Position numbers and translations under genes: made by a program
In this document: positions 40,366-48,979 of the stretch, piece after piece
Layout: each line of letters opens with the position of its first letter
How positions within the stretch are numbered: position 1 is the stretch's first letter
The notes under the pieces: generated by a model
The model's database searches: none
What the model was told of the DNA's origin: nothing
The model's input: the letters and a program-made list of their open reading frames with translations, nothing else
NCBI RefSeq assembly: GCF_014207355.1
Contig: NZ_JACHEF010000003.1
Location: 409,763 to 473,762 of the forward strand
Reading direction: 5' to 3'
Origin: Mesorhizobium sangaii
GTDB taxonomy: Bacteria; Pseudomonadota; Alphaproteobacteria; Rhizobiales; Rhizobiaceae
DNA: 64,000 nucleotides

Positions 40366-43300
40366 ATGGCAGACAGAACCCAGCTGAGAGTAGCCGACAA
40401 CAACGACATCGTTGATGACGATCCGTTCGCGGAACTGACCAGGATCATGGGATTCGACCCGCGCCAGCCGGTCAAGCCGCAAGCGCCCGTCCAGCCGAAA
40501 GCGCCCGTCGCCGACCAGCCGGCGCAAGAGGACGATTTCGAGATCGATCTCGAGAAGGAACTGATGGGCGAGTTCGGCGCTGGCGACAGCGACGCCGCTC
40601 CGGTCGCCGAGGCGCATGAGCCGACGTTCGAAACGGCCAAGGCCGGCCCGACGGACGACGATCTTGCGATGTCGCTCGACGACGATTTCCACCTGGACAT
40701 GGCGGATCTCGAAGACCACGCACCCGTCGCCAGCCATGCGGATGTCGCCAGCCATGCCGATATCGACGCTGCCGAAACCGCGCCAGCGGTAGAGCCGGCT
40801 TTCGATTCTGATTTCGACAACGCCGCCGCCAGTTCGCTCGAAGACGTTTCGCCCTTCGAGGACGACCAGCCGATAGAGGACGAGCTAGCAGCGTCGCTCG
40901 ATCAGGACTTCCGGATCGACGACGAAGCCGACGAAGTGCGGCACACCGCGGCCGTTGCCGACGCGCCTGCTGCTGTCGAACCTGCTGCCGTCGGGCCGGC
41001 GTCCGAGCCTGAATTCGACGATGCGGTTGCGATCTCGCTCGAAGACGAGATGATGCTCGACGACCATTGGGCGGCGGAGCAGTCCTACGCGGCTGCGGAA
41101 CCGGCGGCTTCGGAACCGGTCGAGTACCCCATGCCGGCGCAAACGACCGCGCGTGATGCCCAGGCAATCTCGAGCGAGGATTTTGCCGACCATTTCGACG
41201 ACGCCATGGCCGATGTAGATATGGATTTTGCCAGTCGTGCCGATGAGCCGGTCGCCTATGAGGATCGTGCGGATGAGCCGGTCGCCTATGAGGAGCCGGA
41301 AGCGCATGATGCGCTTGCTGATACCGCGGACGCGAAGGGCGAGATTCCCGGCCCTGAGGGCTCGCTGGACGATGGGTTCGACCTGAACCTGGACGACGGG
41401 TTTGCCGAAACGGCCGAAGAGCCGGTCGCCGTGGTTGCCGCCGCTGCGGTCGAGCCGCTGGCGCCAGCCGCCGTTGCGGCCGAGCCGTTGGACTCGCCGA
41501 TCGCGGACGAACGAAGCCTGGAAGACGAGTTGAATGCGCTGCTGGGTGCAATGACCGCGCGCCCGGTGCCGGTGGCGAGGGAGCCCGTCACGGCTCATCC
41601 GGCTGTGGCCGCTCACCCGCCCGTCGCCGCAGGTGCAAAGACCACTGAGGATCCGGCCGACTTCGATTGGGATCTCGACGGACAGGCGCCTGAGGAGAAG
41701 CATCGCCTTGACGCTGCCCAAGCCGCTAATGCGGATCTCGACGTTCTGCAACTCGATGACCTTCAGGGGTTGGATGAGCGTTCGGACGTTACCGCGCAAG
41801 GCGAAGTCGATTTCGACGATGATGCGTTCGACGCGGCTTTGGCCAACAGCCTGGATTCGCGCGACGCGGCCGCTTCCGATCGGCTGGCGGAACGGGCCGA
41901 GCCGACGGAGCCGACCCGTTCGTGGAGCCGCGTGACGCCGGTTCCGCAGCAGCCGGCGTTTAATGCTCAGCCGACCGCTTCGATAACACCCCACGCCGCG
42001 GCGCCGGCAGTTGCCGCAGTGCCGCCCTACCGCTTGATCGAGCCGGTCGAGACCGTCGCCCCTGCTGCCCCGGTATCTGTGCCGCAACCGCGACAGTCCT
42101 CGCACTACGAAGACATGCCCGATGTCGAGACAGTCGACGTGCCCGAGCGTGTCGTGGCGCTGGCGGACGATCTCGACATCCCGGAACTGCACTTCGAGGA
42201 AGACAAGCCGGCGACGCCTGCCTATGACGATCTCGACGCGGAATTCTCAAGCCTTCTCACCGAGATGAATTCGGTGGAGGTCGCTCCTGCTCCCGCAAGC
42301 AGCACCGCTTATAGCGGTGAATCCTACAATGCCGGGCTCAATTCCGGCTATGACGAGCCCAAGCCGGCCTATGATGCCGTCAAGCCGACCTATGACGCGG
42401 TTAAACCGGGCTATGACGGTGTCAAGCCGACCTATCAGCCGGAAGCGCGGACCTATGCCGCGCGGCCAGCGGAAACGCCTGCCCGCGCGACAGCGTCGGC
42501 CGGTTATGCGGATGCCGCCAGCTTCGACCTCGACAATCTGCCCGGCAGCCAGCCGGCTTCCCAGGCTGACGATTTCACAGTCGACGAACTCGACTACGAT
42601 CCCGATCTGGATGAGGCGATGGCTGTTCCGGGTCTCGGCGAGCGGGAGGCCGCGAGGCCCTCGCGCAGGCGTGGCCTGTTTATTGCCGCTGTTGTCGGCG
42701 CGGTGGCGGTGGCTGGCGGCCTCGGTGCCTTTGCGCTGTCTTTTGGCGGCAAGGGCGGCAGCGATGCACCGGTGATCGTCAAGGCCGACAACGCACCGAT
42801 CAAGGTCAAGCCGGAAAATCCGGGCGGCACCGTTGTGCCGAACCAGGACAACAAGGTTTACGACGCAGTGGTCAAGGGGACCAAGCCGGCCGAGCCTGTC
42901 CAGGATAAACTGGTCACCAACGTTGAAGAGCCGGTGGATGTGCAGGCCAAGGATCCCGCTCGCGCGATCGATCTTTCGGCTGACCAGAACGCCGCGGCAG
43001 GTGGAGCGGACGACGGTAACGCCGCGCCGGTCGCGAACGCCGCGCCGGCAGCCAACGCGGCGCCCGCCGATAACGCGGCGCCGGCACCGAAATCCGAGGA
43101 TCGCATCGCGCAGGTGCTGCAGGAGGCCGACAAGGGCACCAACGCCGAAGTCGTCGCCGTTGCGCCGCGCAAGGTGAGGACCATGGTGGTCAAGTCAGAC
43201 GGTTCGCTGGTGCCGCGTGAGGATCCGGCGCCCGCGGCGCCGCAAGTGGCGGCCGCTGAGCCGGCCGACCCGGCGCCGCAGCAAGTTACCCCGTCGACCC

Positions 43301-43791
43301 AGCCCGATGCAGACCAGACCGGCACCGTGACGCCCGCCACAGCCCAGGCAGACGACGAGCCGGCCCTCAAGCCGGCAGCCAAACCGGCAGCGGCGCCCAA
43401 GGCCGAGGCCAAGGCCCAATCGGCAAACACGCCGGCCAAGGTTCCGGTCGCGCCGCAGCGCCCGTCCGACCAGCCGGTTGATGTCGTCGGCGAGGTCAAG
43501 CCGGACCAGGTTGCATCCATCGATTCGGGATCGACCGCGACCGGCGGTGGTTCGTGGTCGATGCAGATCGCTTCGCAGCCGACGGTCGAGAGCGCCCAGT
43601 CCAGCTACCAGGATCTGCAGCGCCGCTACGGCAGCGTGCTTTCCGGCCGCACCGCCAACATCGTCAAGGCGGAGATTGCCGGCAAAGGTACGTTCTACCG
43701 TGTGCGCGTGCCAGCAAAGTCGCGCAACGACGCGATCAACCTGTGCACCAGCTACAAGGCTGCCGGCGGCAATTGCTTCGTCTCGCGCTAG
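40366..43791 (+). CDS. Large acidic membrane protein with C-terminal SPOR domain
   Basis: 1141 residues from the ATG at 40366 (MADRTQLRVADNN). The first ~765 residues are an acidic, Ala/Pro/Asp/Glu-rich cytoplasmic region of low complexity with short repeats (RADEPVAYE twice, YDAVKPTYDAVKPGYDGVKP). A basic stretch then one membrane helix follow (SRRRGLFIAAVVGAVAVAG, about 764-790). A periplasmic Pro/Ala-rich linker leads to a SPOR domain at about 1065-1141 (GSWSMQIASQPTVESAQSSY, FYRVRVPAKSRNDAINLC). SPOR binds denuded septal peptidoglycan, so a division role is likely. It precedes nagZ and ends at a strong terminator. Confidence 0.88.
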   Translation: MADRTQLRVADNNDIVDDDPFAELTRIMGFDPRQPVKPQAPVQPKAPVADQPAQEDDFEIDLEKELMGEFGAGDSDAAPVAEAHEPTFETAKAGPTDDDLAMSLDDDFHLDMADLEDHAPVASHADVASHADIDAAETAPAVEPAFDSDFDNAAASSLEDVSPFEDDQPIEDELAASLDQDFRIDDEADEVRHTAAVADAPAAVEPAAVGPASEPEFDDAVAISLEDEMMLDDHWAAEQSYAAAEPAASEPVEYPMPAQTTARDAQAISSEDFADHFDDAMADVDMDFASRADEPVAYEDRADEPVAYEEPEAHDALADTADAKGEIPGPEGSLDDGFDLNLDDGFAETAEEPVAVVAAAAVEPLAPAAVAAEPLDSPIADERSLEDELNALLGAMTARPVPVAREPVTAHPAVAAHPPVAAGAKTTEDPADFDWDLDGQAPEEKHRLDAAQAANADLDVLQLDDLQGLDERSDVTAQGEVDFDDDAFDAALANSLDSRDAAASDRLAERAEPTEPTRSWSRVTPVPQQPAFNAQPTASITPHAAAPAVAAVPPYRLIEPVETVAPAAPVSVPQPRQSSHYEDMPDVETVDVPERVVALADDLDIPELHFEEDKPATPAYDDLDAEFSSLLTEMNSVEVAPAPASSTAYSGESYNAGLNSGYDEPKPAYDAVKPTYDAVKPGYDGVKPTYQPEARTYAARPAETPARATASAGYADAASFDLDNLPGSQPASQADDFTVDELDYDPDLDEAMAVPGLGEREAARPSRRRGLFIAAVVGAVAVAGGLGAFALSFGGKGGSDAPVIVKADNAPIKVKPENPGGTVVPNQDNKVYDAVVKGTKPAEPVQDKLVTNVEEPVDVQAKDPARAIDLSADQNAAAGGADDGNAAPVANAAPAANAAPADNAAPAPKSEDRIAQVLQEADKGTNAEVVAVAPRKVRTMVVKSDGSLVPREDPAPAAPQVAAAEPADPAPQQVTPSTQPDADQTGTVTPATAQADDEPALKPAAKPAAAPKAEAKAQSANTPAKVPVAPQRPSDQPVDVVGEVKPDQVASIDSGSTATGGGSWSMQIASQPTVESAQSSYQDLQRRYGSVLSGRTANIVKAEIAGKGTFYRVRVPAKSRNDAINLCTSYKAAGGNCFVSR

Positions 43792-43810
43792 CAACTGAAG
43801 CAACCAATCA

Positions 43811-43843
43811 AGCCGGCGCGGTCTCAGACCGCGCCGGCTTTTT
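43811..43843 (+). terminator. Strong terminator after SPOR gene
   Basis: AGCCGGCGCGGTCT (43811-43824) and AGACCGCGCCGGCT (43826-43839) form a 14-base GC-rich stem followed by TTTT. nagZ begins 80 bases beyond it and so probably has its own promoter. Confidence 0.9.
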
Positions 43844-43922
43844 CATGTGGAAGAGATGTGTCTTCAAGCACGTGCGGCGGGGGATGATTCCCTTTGACCG
43901 CGCGAAGCCCTAAGCTCTCGTC

Positions 43923-44942
43923 ATGACCGAATCAAAATCCATGATCCTCGGCTGTGCCGGGAAATCGCTCACTCGCGAAGAAATCAATTTCTATCGCAAT
44001 GAATGCCCGTGGGCCTTCATCTTGTTTGCGCGCAACATCGGCGAGACGGAGCAGATCCGCGATCTGGTCGCCGAGATGCGCGACTGTATCGGGCGCCCGG
44101 ACGCGCTGGTGTTCATCGATCAGGAAGGCGGCCGGGTGCAACGCCTGCGGCCGCCACTGGCGCCGAACTATCCGGCCGGCGGCGCGCTCGGTGCGCTGTG
44201 GCGCGACGATCACGATGCCGGCGCCCGCGCGGCCTGGCTGATGGCGCGCCTGCATGCCTTCGACCTGCTGCGCTACGGCATCACGGCGGATTGCCTGCCG
44301 GTGCTCGACGTGCCGATCGAAGGCGCCAGCGACGTCATCGGCGCGCGTGCCTATGGCAAGGAGCCGCGACCGGTGATCGAACTCGGCCGCGCCGCCGCCG
44401 AAGGGCTGATGTCGGGCGGCGTGCTGCCTGTGATGAAGCATATTCCCGGCCATGGGCGCGCCCTTGCCGACACGCATTTCGAATTGCCGACGGTGAATGC
44501 GTCGCTCAGCGATCTGCAACGGCATGATTTCGCCCCGTTCCGGGAGCTCAACCATCTGCCGATGGCGATGACGGCGCATGTCGTCTACAGCGCCATTGAC
44601 CCGAAGAACCCGGCGACGACCTCCGGCAAGGTCATCGACGAGATCATCCGTCGTGAAATCGGCTTCGACGGGCTGCTGATGAGCGACGACACTTCGATGA
44701 AGGCACTTTCTGGGGATTTCCCGACAAAGGCGGCCTCGATCCTTGCGGCGGGCTGCGATCTGGTCCTTCACTGCAACGGCGTTTTCGAGGAAATGGCCGG
44801 CATCGCATCGCGCACCACGGGGCTTGAGGGCAAGTCGCTGGAGCGCGCAAAACGCGCGCTGACCTATATTAGGAAACACGACGCGGCTGAAGAAACCGAG
44901 ATACGTGCAGAATTCGCCACCTATTTCGACGCGGTGGCCTGA
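43923..44942 (+). CDS. nagZ: Beta-N-acetylhexosaminidase NagZ
   Basis: 339 residues of glycoside hydrolase family 3. Motifs are FIDQEGGRVQRLRPP, PVMKHIPGHGRALADTHFEL with the family's KH(I/F)PGHG loop and catalytic His-Asp dyad, and the nucleophile Asp in LLMSDDTSMKAL. It removes GlcNAc from anhydromuropeptides in cell-wall recycling in the cytoplasm; there is no signal peptide. The scpA gene follows after 17 bases, suggesting an operon nagZ-scpA-scpB. Confidence 0.95.
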   Translation: MTESKSMILGCAGKSLTREEINFYRNECPWAFILFARNIGETEQIRDLVAEMRDCIGRPDALVFIDQEGGRVQRLRPPLAPNYPAGGALGALWRDDHDAGARAAWLMARLHAFDLLRYGITADCLPVLDVPIEGASDVIGARAYGKEPRPVIELGRAAAEGLMSGGVLPVMKHIPGHGRALADTHFELPTVNASLSDLQRHDFAPFRELNHLPMAMTAHVVYSAIDPKNPATTSGKVIDEIIRREIGFDGLLMSDDTSMKALSGDFPTKAASILAAGCDLVLHCNGVFEEMAGIASRTTGLEGKSLERAKRALTYIRKHDAAEETEIRAEFATYFDAVA

Positions 44943-44959
44943 CAAAGGAAGCGAGAGAA

Positions 44960-45802
44960 GTGGCGGAAACATTGGAAAGCAAGGCCTCGAAGGCCGCACC
45001 GATGGACCGTCTTTGGGCCGAGAACGACGATTCACGCGTCACCGGTGATCCGTCGCTGGTCGTCGACGTGGCCGGCTTCGAAGGTCCTCTCGATCTTCTG
45101 CTGCATCTGGCCCGCACCCAGAAGGTCGATCTGGCACGGATTTCGATCCTGGCGCTGGTCGAGCAATATCTGATCTTTGTGGAGACGGCGAGGGCGCTCA
45201 GGCTCGAGCTTGCCGCGGACTATCTGGTGATGGCTGCGTGGCTGGCCTTCCTCAAGTCGAAGCTGCTCATTCCCAAGCAGCCTGGCGACGAGGGCGAGAG
45301 CGGCGAGGAACTGGCGGCGGTGCTGCAGTTCCGGCTGAAGCGGCTGGAAGCGATGCGCGACGCCTCGGCGCGTCTAGTCAACCGCAACCGGCTCGGCCGC
45401 GACGTGTTCGCGCGCGGCATGCCGGAAATGGTCATCGTCGAAAAGCGCAACGCCTATTCGGCTTCGCTCTACGATCTCCTGACCGCCTATGCCCAGCAGC
45501 GGCAGAAACAGGCGATCAACAATGTGACGATCGCCAGGCGCGGTGTCTGGTCGCTCAAGGACGCGCGCGACATCCTGACCCGGCTGGTCGGCGCGGTGCG
45601 TGACTGGACGGCGCTGGAGAGTTTTCTGATCGATTACATGACCAGCCCCGAGGAGCGGCGCACGGCGATCGCAAGTTCGTTCGCGGCCACGCTGGAACTG
45701 GTGCGCGAAGGCAAGATGGACATGCGGCAGGATGACGTGTTCGCGCCGATCTACCTGCGCGGCCGCGCACAGGCAATAAAGGCAGTCGAGGTGGCATCAT
45801 GA
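44960..45802 (+). CDS. scpA: Segregation and condensation protein A
   Basis: 280 residues. The kleisin N-terminus is seen in GFEGPLDLLLHLARTQKVDL followed by ARISILALVEQYL, and the C-terminal winged helix in EVKLADVFA-like form, DDVFAPIYLRGRAQAIKAVE. ScpA bridges the two heads of the SMC dimer and holds ScpB. It has a GTG start with a purine-rich stretch upstream. The stop overlaps the scpB ATG by four bases. Confidence 0.95.
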   Translation: MAETLESKASKAAPMDRLWAENDDSRVTGDPSLVVDVAGFEGPLDLLLHLARTQKVDLARISILALVEQYLIFVETARALRLELAADYLVMAAWLAFLKSKLLIPKQPGDEGESGEELAAVLQFRLKRLEAMRDASARLVNRNRLGRDVFARGMPEMVIVEKRNAYSASLYDLLTAYAQQRQKQAINNVTIARRGVWSLKDARDILTRLVGAVRDWTALESFLIDYMTSPEERRTAIASSFAATLELVREGKMDMRQDDVFAPIYLRGRAQAIKAVEVAS

Positions 45803-46563
45803 GCGAACGCGGCAACGCTTCGGTAATCCCGTTCAAGGTCGATGACGAAATGGAAGGGGAGTTGTTTCCCCAGGAACCGGCCGAGCAGGTCCAGAACCCG
45901 GCCGAGCGGTTGCACATGGCGGAAGCCGTCCGGATGGCTGAGGCGATCGTGTTCGCCAGCGCCGAGCCGGTCAGCGAAAAGCAGCTTGCCGCGCGCCTTC
46001 CAGACGGCATCAACATCGCCCTGGCGATGGCCGACCTGCAGCAGATCTATGCGCGGCGCGGTGTCAATCTGGTGCGCGTCGGCGACGCCTGGGCGTTCCG
46101 CACCGCCGGCGACCTGGCCTTCCTGATGAGCCGCGACACGGTGCAGCAGCGCAAGCTGTCGCGCGCCGCGCTCGAAGTGCTGGCGATCATCGCCTACCAC
46201 CAGCCGGTGACGCGGGCCGAGATCGAGGACATCAGAGGCGTCGAAACCTCGAAGGGCACGCTCGACACGCTGCTGGAAACGGAATGGGTGCGCATGCGCG
46301 GCCGGCGCAAAACGCCGGGACGCCCTGTGACCTATGGCACGACCGAGACCTTCCTCGACCATTTCGCGCTGGAGGAAATCCGCGATCTTCCCGGCATGGA
46401 GGAGCTGAAGGGGGCAGGCCTGCTTTCGGGCCGCATGCCGTCGAATTTCTCCATTCCGCAGCCGCCTGCCGACCCCGATGCGCTGGCCGACGACGAGGAT
46501 GCGCTGACCGACATCGACCTCGAGGAACTCGGCCTGCTGACGCCGCGCGTCACGGAAGATTGA
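45799..46563 (+). CDS. scpB: Segregation and condensation protein B
   Basis: 254 residues. Two winged helices include EAVRMAEAIVFASAEPVSEK, LSRAALEVLAIIAYHQPVTR, AEIEDIRGVETSKGTLDTLL, and the closing YGTTETFLDHFALEEIRDLP. ScpB dimers bind the ScpA kleisin. An acidic C-terminal tail (DDEDALTDIDLEELG) is common in alphaproteobacteria. It is coupled to scpA and followed, 169 bases later, by tatA. Confidence 0.95.
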   Translation: MSERGNASVIPFKVDDEMEGELFPQEPAEQVQNPAERLHMAEAVRMAEAIVFASAEPVSEKQLAARLPDGINIALAMADLQQIYARRGVNLVRVGDAWAFRTAGDLAFLMSRDTVQQRKLSRAALEVLAIIAYHQPVTRAEIEDIRGVETSKGTLDTLLETEWVRMRGRRKTPGRPVTYGTTETFLDHFALEEIRDLPGMEELKGAGLLSGRMPSNFSIPQPPADPDALADDEDALTDIDLEELGLLTPRVTED

Positions 46564-46732
46564 CTGGCAATCGCGGCCAATCTGTCGAGGATGCGCGGAT
46601 TCGTAGCGGGCCATCACGCCGAAAATGCGTGACATCCGCCACCCTTTCATAAACTCTGTCGCAGTTGTGTTTGAATCCCAACGCGAAAACGCATAGATCA
46701 TCGCCAGGGAAAACATTCGAGAGAGATTTGCT

Positions 46733-46954
46733 ATGGGTTCGTTTTCGATTTGGCACTGGATGATCGTGCTCGTGATCGTGCTGCTGGTGTTCGGCCGCGG
46801 CAAGATCCCCGAGTTGATGGGAGACATGGCCAAGGGCATCAAGAGCTTCAAGAAGGGCATGGCGGACGACGATGTTGCCGAAGACAAGCGCACCGTCGAG
46901 CACCGCGCCGACGAGACCGTTTCGGCCGCGAAGGAAAAAGCCAGCAAGAGCTGA
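46733..46954 (+). CDS. tatA: Sec-independent translocase protein TatA
   Basis: 73 residues. The N-terminal membrane helix SIWHWMIVLVIVLLVFG is followed by the hinge FGRGKIPELMGDMAKG and an amphipathic helix, then a polar tail. TatA polymerises to form the pore for folded Tat substrates. First gene of tatA-tatB-tatC. At least one intact Tat substrate candidate lies in the same window at 16534. Confidence 0.95.
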   Translation: MGSFSIWHWMIVLVIVLLVFGRGKIPELMGDMAKGIKSFKKGMADDDVAEDKRTVEHRADETVSAAKEKASKS

Positions 46955-46983
46955 GCCAAAGGTTCTAGTCGGAACAGAGTGCC

Positions 46984-47781
46984 ATGTTTGAAGTCGGCTG
47001 GACCGAAATGCTGGTCATCGCGATCGTCATGATCGTGGTCGTCGGGCCCAAGGATTTGCCCAATATGCTGCGCACCTTCGGCCGCACGACGGCCAAGCTG
47101 CGTGCCATGGCGTCCGACTTTCAGAAGCAATTCAACGAGGCGCTGAAGGAAGCCGAGCTCGACGACGTCAAGAAGTCGGTCGACGAGCTCAGGGGCCTCA
47201 GCCCGATGTCCGAGATCAGGAAGCAGCTCAATCCGTTCGAACAGGCGGCGGCCGATGTGCGCTCCGGCGTCGACGCGGTGATGAAGCCGAAGCCGGCAGA
47301 TGATCCGACAGCGCCAGCCGCTTCGACGCCGCAGGCGGCCGAACCGTTGAAGAACGGCGCGACGACCATGCCTGGCGTCAGTGGGCCGGAAGCAGCACCG
47401 GCAGCGCCGATTTTTCCGGCAATGACCGATGAATCGGTGGTGACGGCGGCAGTGCCGGCCGAACCGGTCGCGGCGAAGACGTCGGCGGTGAAGAAAGTGG
47501 CCAAGGCTGTGCCCGCGAAAGCGGCTGCGAAAGCGCCTGCCACGTCGGCCAATGGCACGACGGCTTCCGCGCCGGCAAAAGCGATGACCGCCAAGGCCAC
47601 ACCTGCGTCCAAGGCGGCGGCAAAGCCTGAAAAAGCTACGAAGCCCACTGCGACCAAGACGGTCGCGACCAAGCCAATCGCGACCAAGCCAATCGTGTCC
47701 AAGACGGGGACGAAAGCCGAACCGAAGCCTGCCGCGGCGAAGAAGCCTGCGGCCAAGAAGACGGCTGGAGCCGCCAAGTGA
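46984..47781 (+). CDS. tatB: Sec-independent translocase protein TatB with long Lys/Ala/Pro-rich tail
   Basis: 265 residues. The N-terminus MFEVGWTEMLVIAIVMIVVV then GPKDLPNMLRTFG is typical TatB, with conserved Glu8 and Gly-Pro. An amphipathic helix region runs to about residue 85. The last 100 residues are a histone H1-like low-complexity tail with many AKPA/KPTATK units and more than twenty lysines. E. coli TatB (171 aa) lacks this. The tail may bind membrane phospholipid or nucleic acid; that is speculation. The stop overlaps tatC by four bases. Confidence 0.93.
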   Translation: MFEVGWTEMLVIAIVMIVVVGPKDLPNMLRTFGRTTAKLRAMASDFQKQFNEALKEAELDDVKKSVDELRGLSPMSEIRKQLNPFEQAAADVRSGVDAVMKPKPADDPTAPAASTPQAAEPLKNGATTMPGVSGPEAAPAAPIFPAMTDESVVTAAVPAEPVAAKTSAVKKVAKAVPAKAAAKAPATSANGTTASAPAKAMTAKATPASKAAAKPEKATKPTATKTVATKPIATKPIVSKTGTKAEPKPAAAKKPAAKKTAGAAK

Positions 47782-48629
47782 GCGTTTCGGACAAGGAAAG
47801 AGACGAGATCGAGAAATCGTCGGCGCCGCTGATGGAGCATCTGATCGAGCTGCGCCGGCGGCTGATCTGGTCGCTCGGCGGCTTCTTCGTCGCCTTCCTG
47901 GTCTGCTTCTTCTTCGCCAAGAGGCTTTTCAACCTTCTGGTCGTCCCGTTCAAATGGGCGACGAAATGGGCCGGGCTTGATCCGCACAAGGTCGAGCTAA
48001 TCTACACCGCGCCGCAGGAATTCTTCTTCACGCAGGTCAAGCTCGCCATGTTCGGCGGCATGGTCATCGCCTTCCCGCTGATCGCCACGCAGATCTACAA
48101 GTTCATCGCGCCCGGCCTCTACAAGAACGAACGCAACGCTTTCCTGCCGTTCCTGATCGCATCGCCGGTCCTGTTCCTGATGGGCGCATCGCTGGTCTAT
48201 TTCTTCTTCACGCCGATGGTGATGTGGTTCTTCCTCGCCATGCAGCAGGCCGGCACCGACGATCAGGTGCAGATTTCGCTGCTGCCGAAAGTGTCGGAAT
48301 ATCTCAGCCTGATCATGACGCTGATCTTCTCCTTTGGCCTGGTGTTCCAGTTGCCGGTGGTGACCAGCCTGATGACGCGCGTCGGCATGCTGTCGTCGAA
48401 GGCGCTGGCCGAGAAGCGCAAATGGGCGATCGTCATTGCCTTCGTCGTCGCGGCGGTGCTGACGCCGCCCGACCCGATGAGCCAGATCGGCTTGGCCATT
48501 CCGACGATCCTGCTCTACGAGGTCTCCATCTGGGCTGCGCGGCTGATCGAGCGCGATCAGGAAAAGCAGCGGGTGGCGCGCGAGAAGCAGGACGCGGCGG
48601 AAGAGGTGGCCGAAAAGTCATCCACATAG
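47778..48629 (+). CDS. tatC: Sec-independent translocase protein TatC
   Basis: 283 residues with six membrane helices. The conserved N-terminal motif is PLMEHLIELRRRLIWSLGG, the family hallmark with the HLxELR sequence. The first periplasmic loop contains APQEFFFTQVKLAMFGG, and FPLIATQIYKFIAPGLYKNE follows. TatC is the twin-arginine receptor. It has a slightly longer charged C-terminus (IERDQEKQRVAREKQDAAEE). Last gene of the tat operon. Confidence 0.96.
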   Translation: MSVSDKERDEIEKSSAPLMEHLIELRRRLIWSLGGFFVAFLVCFFFAKRLFNLLVVPFKWATKWAGLDPHKVELIYTAPQEFFFTQVKLAMFGGMVIAFPLIATQIYKFIAPGLYKNERNAFLPFLIASPVLFLMGASLVYFFFTPMVMWFFLAMQQAGTDDQVQISLLPKVSEYLSLIMTLIFSFGLVFQLPVVTSLMTRVGMLSSKALAEKRKWAIVIAFVVAAVLTPPDPMSQIGLAIPTILLYEVSIWAARLIERDQEKQRVAREKQDAAEEVAEKSST

Positions 48630-48734
48630 GCTATGGCGCGGCGCCCCCGCCACGGGGTCGGCGGCCTCGGAATCGATTGCTTTGTGACGGCAATTATGCT
48701 ATTAATTCAGGCATGGTGCTGATTTGCGCCAGCG

Positions 48735-48757
48735 ACCCGCCGCAAGGCGGGTTTTTA
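48735..48757 (+). terminator. GNRA-loop terminator after tatC
   Basis: ACCCGCC-GCAA-GGCGGGT (48735-48752) followed by TTTTT. The GCAA tetraloop is a stable loop. It lies 105 bases after tatC. Confidence 0.85.
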
Positions 48758-48867
48758 GTTTCAGGCTCTCGCGCCATCCCTGGTAAAGCGCTCGAAAGCG
48801 AGCTCGCAGCCCTGGCTTCATCACGCCCGATCTTGCATCGATCAACGATGCGGTTTACGCCCTCTGG

Positions 48868-48962
48868 CTGAAACGCATCGCCATCAAAGCGATGCGTTTC
48901 AGTTTTTGTTTTAAGCAGGTCGTTATCCCAAAACCGCTGCGCACTTTTGGGCGACATGCTAC
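48868..48962. repeat. Terminator hairpin followed by rhizobial-type palindromic repeat
   Basis: CTGAAACGCATCGC (48868-48881) pairs perfectly with GCGATGCGTTTCAG (48889-48902), then TTTTT. It continues into GTCGTTATCCCAAAA-CCGCTGCGCA-CTTTTGGGCGAC, an imperfect palindrome. I know this combination as a common intergenic repeat in Mesorhizobium and related genomes (RIME-like). It sits between tatC and serS and leaves only a short space for the serS promoter and ribosome site. Confidence 0.7.
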
Positions 48963-48979
48963 CCAGGAGCGTTCAAACC

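Noticed and set aside
40472..42192. Long minus-strand frames opposite the SPOR gene
   Set aside because: They are arginine- and proline-rich translations of the low-complexity GC-rich coding sequence and have no domain.
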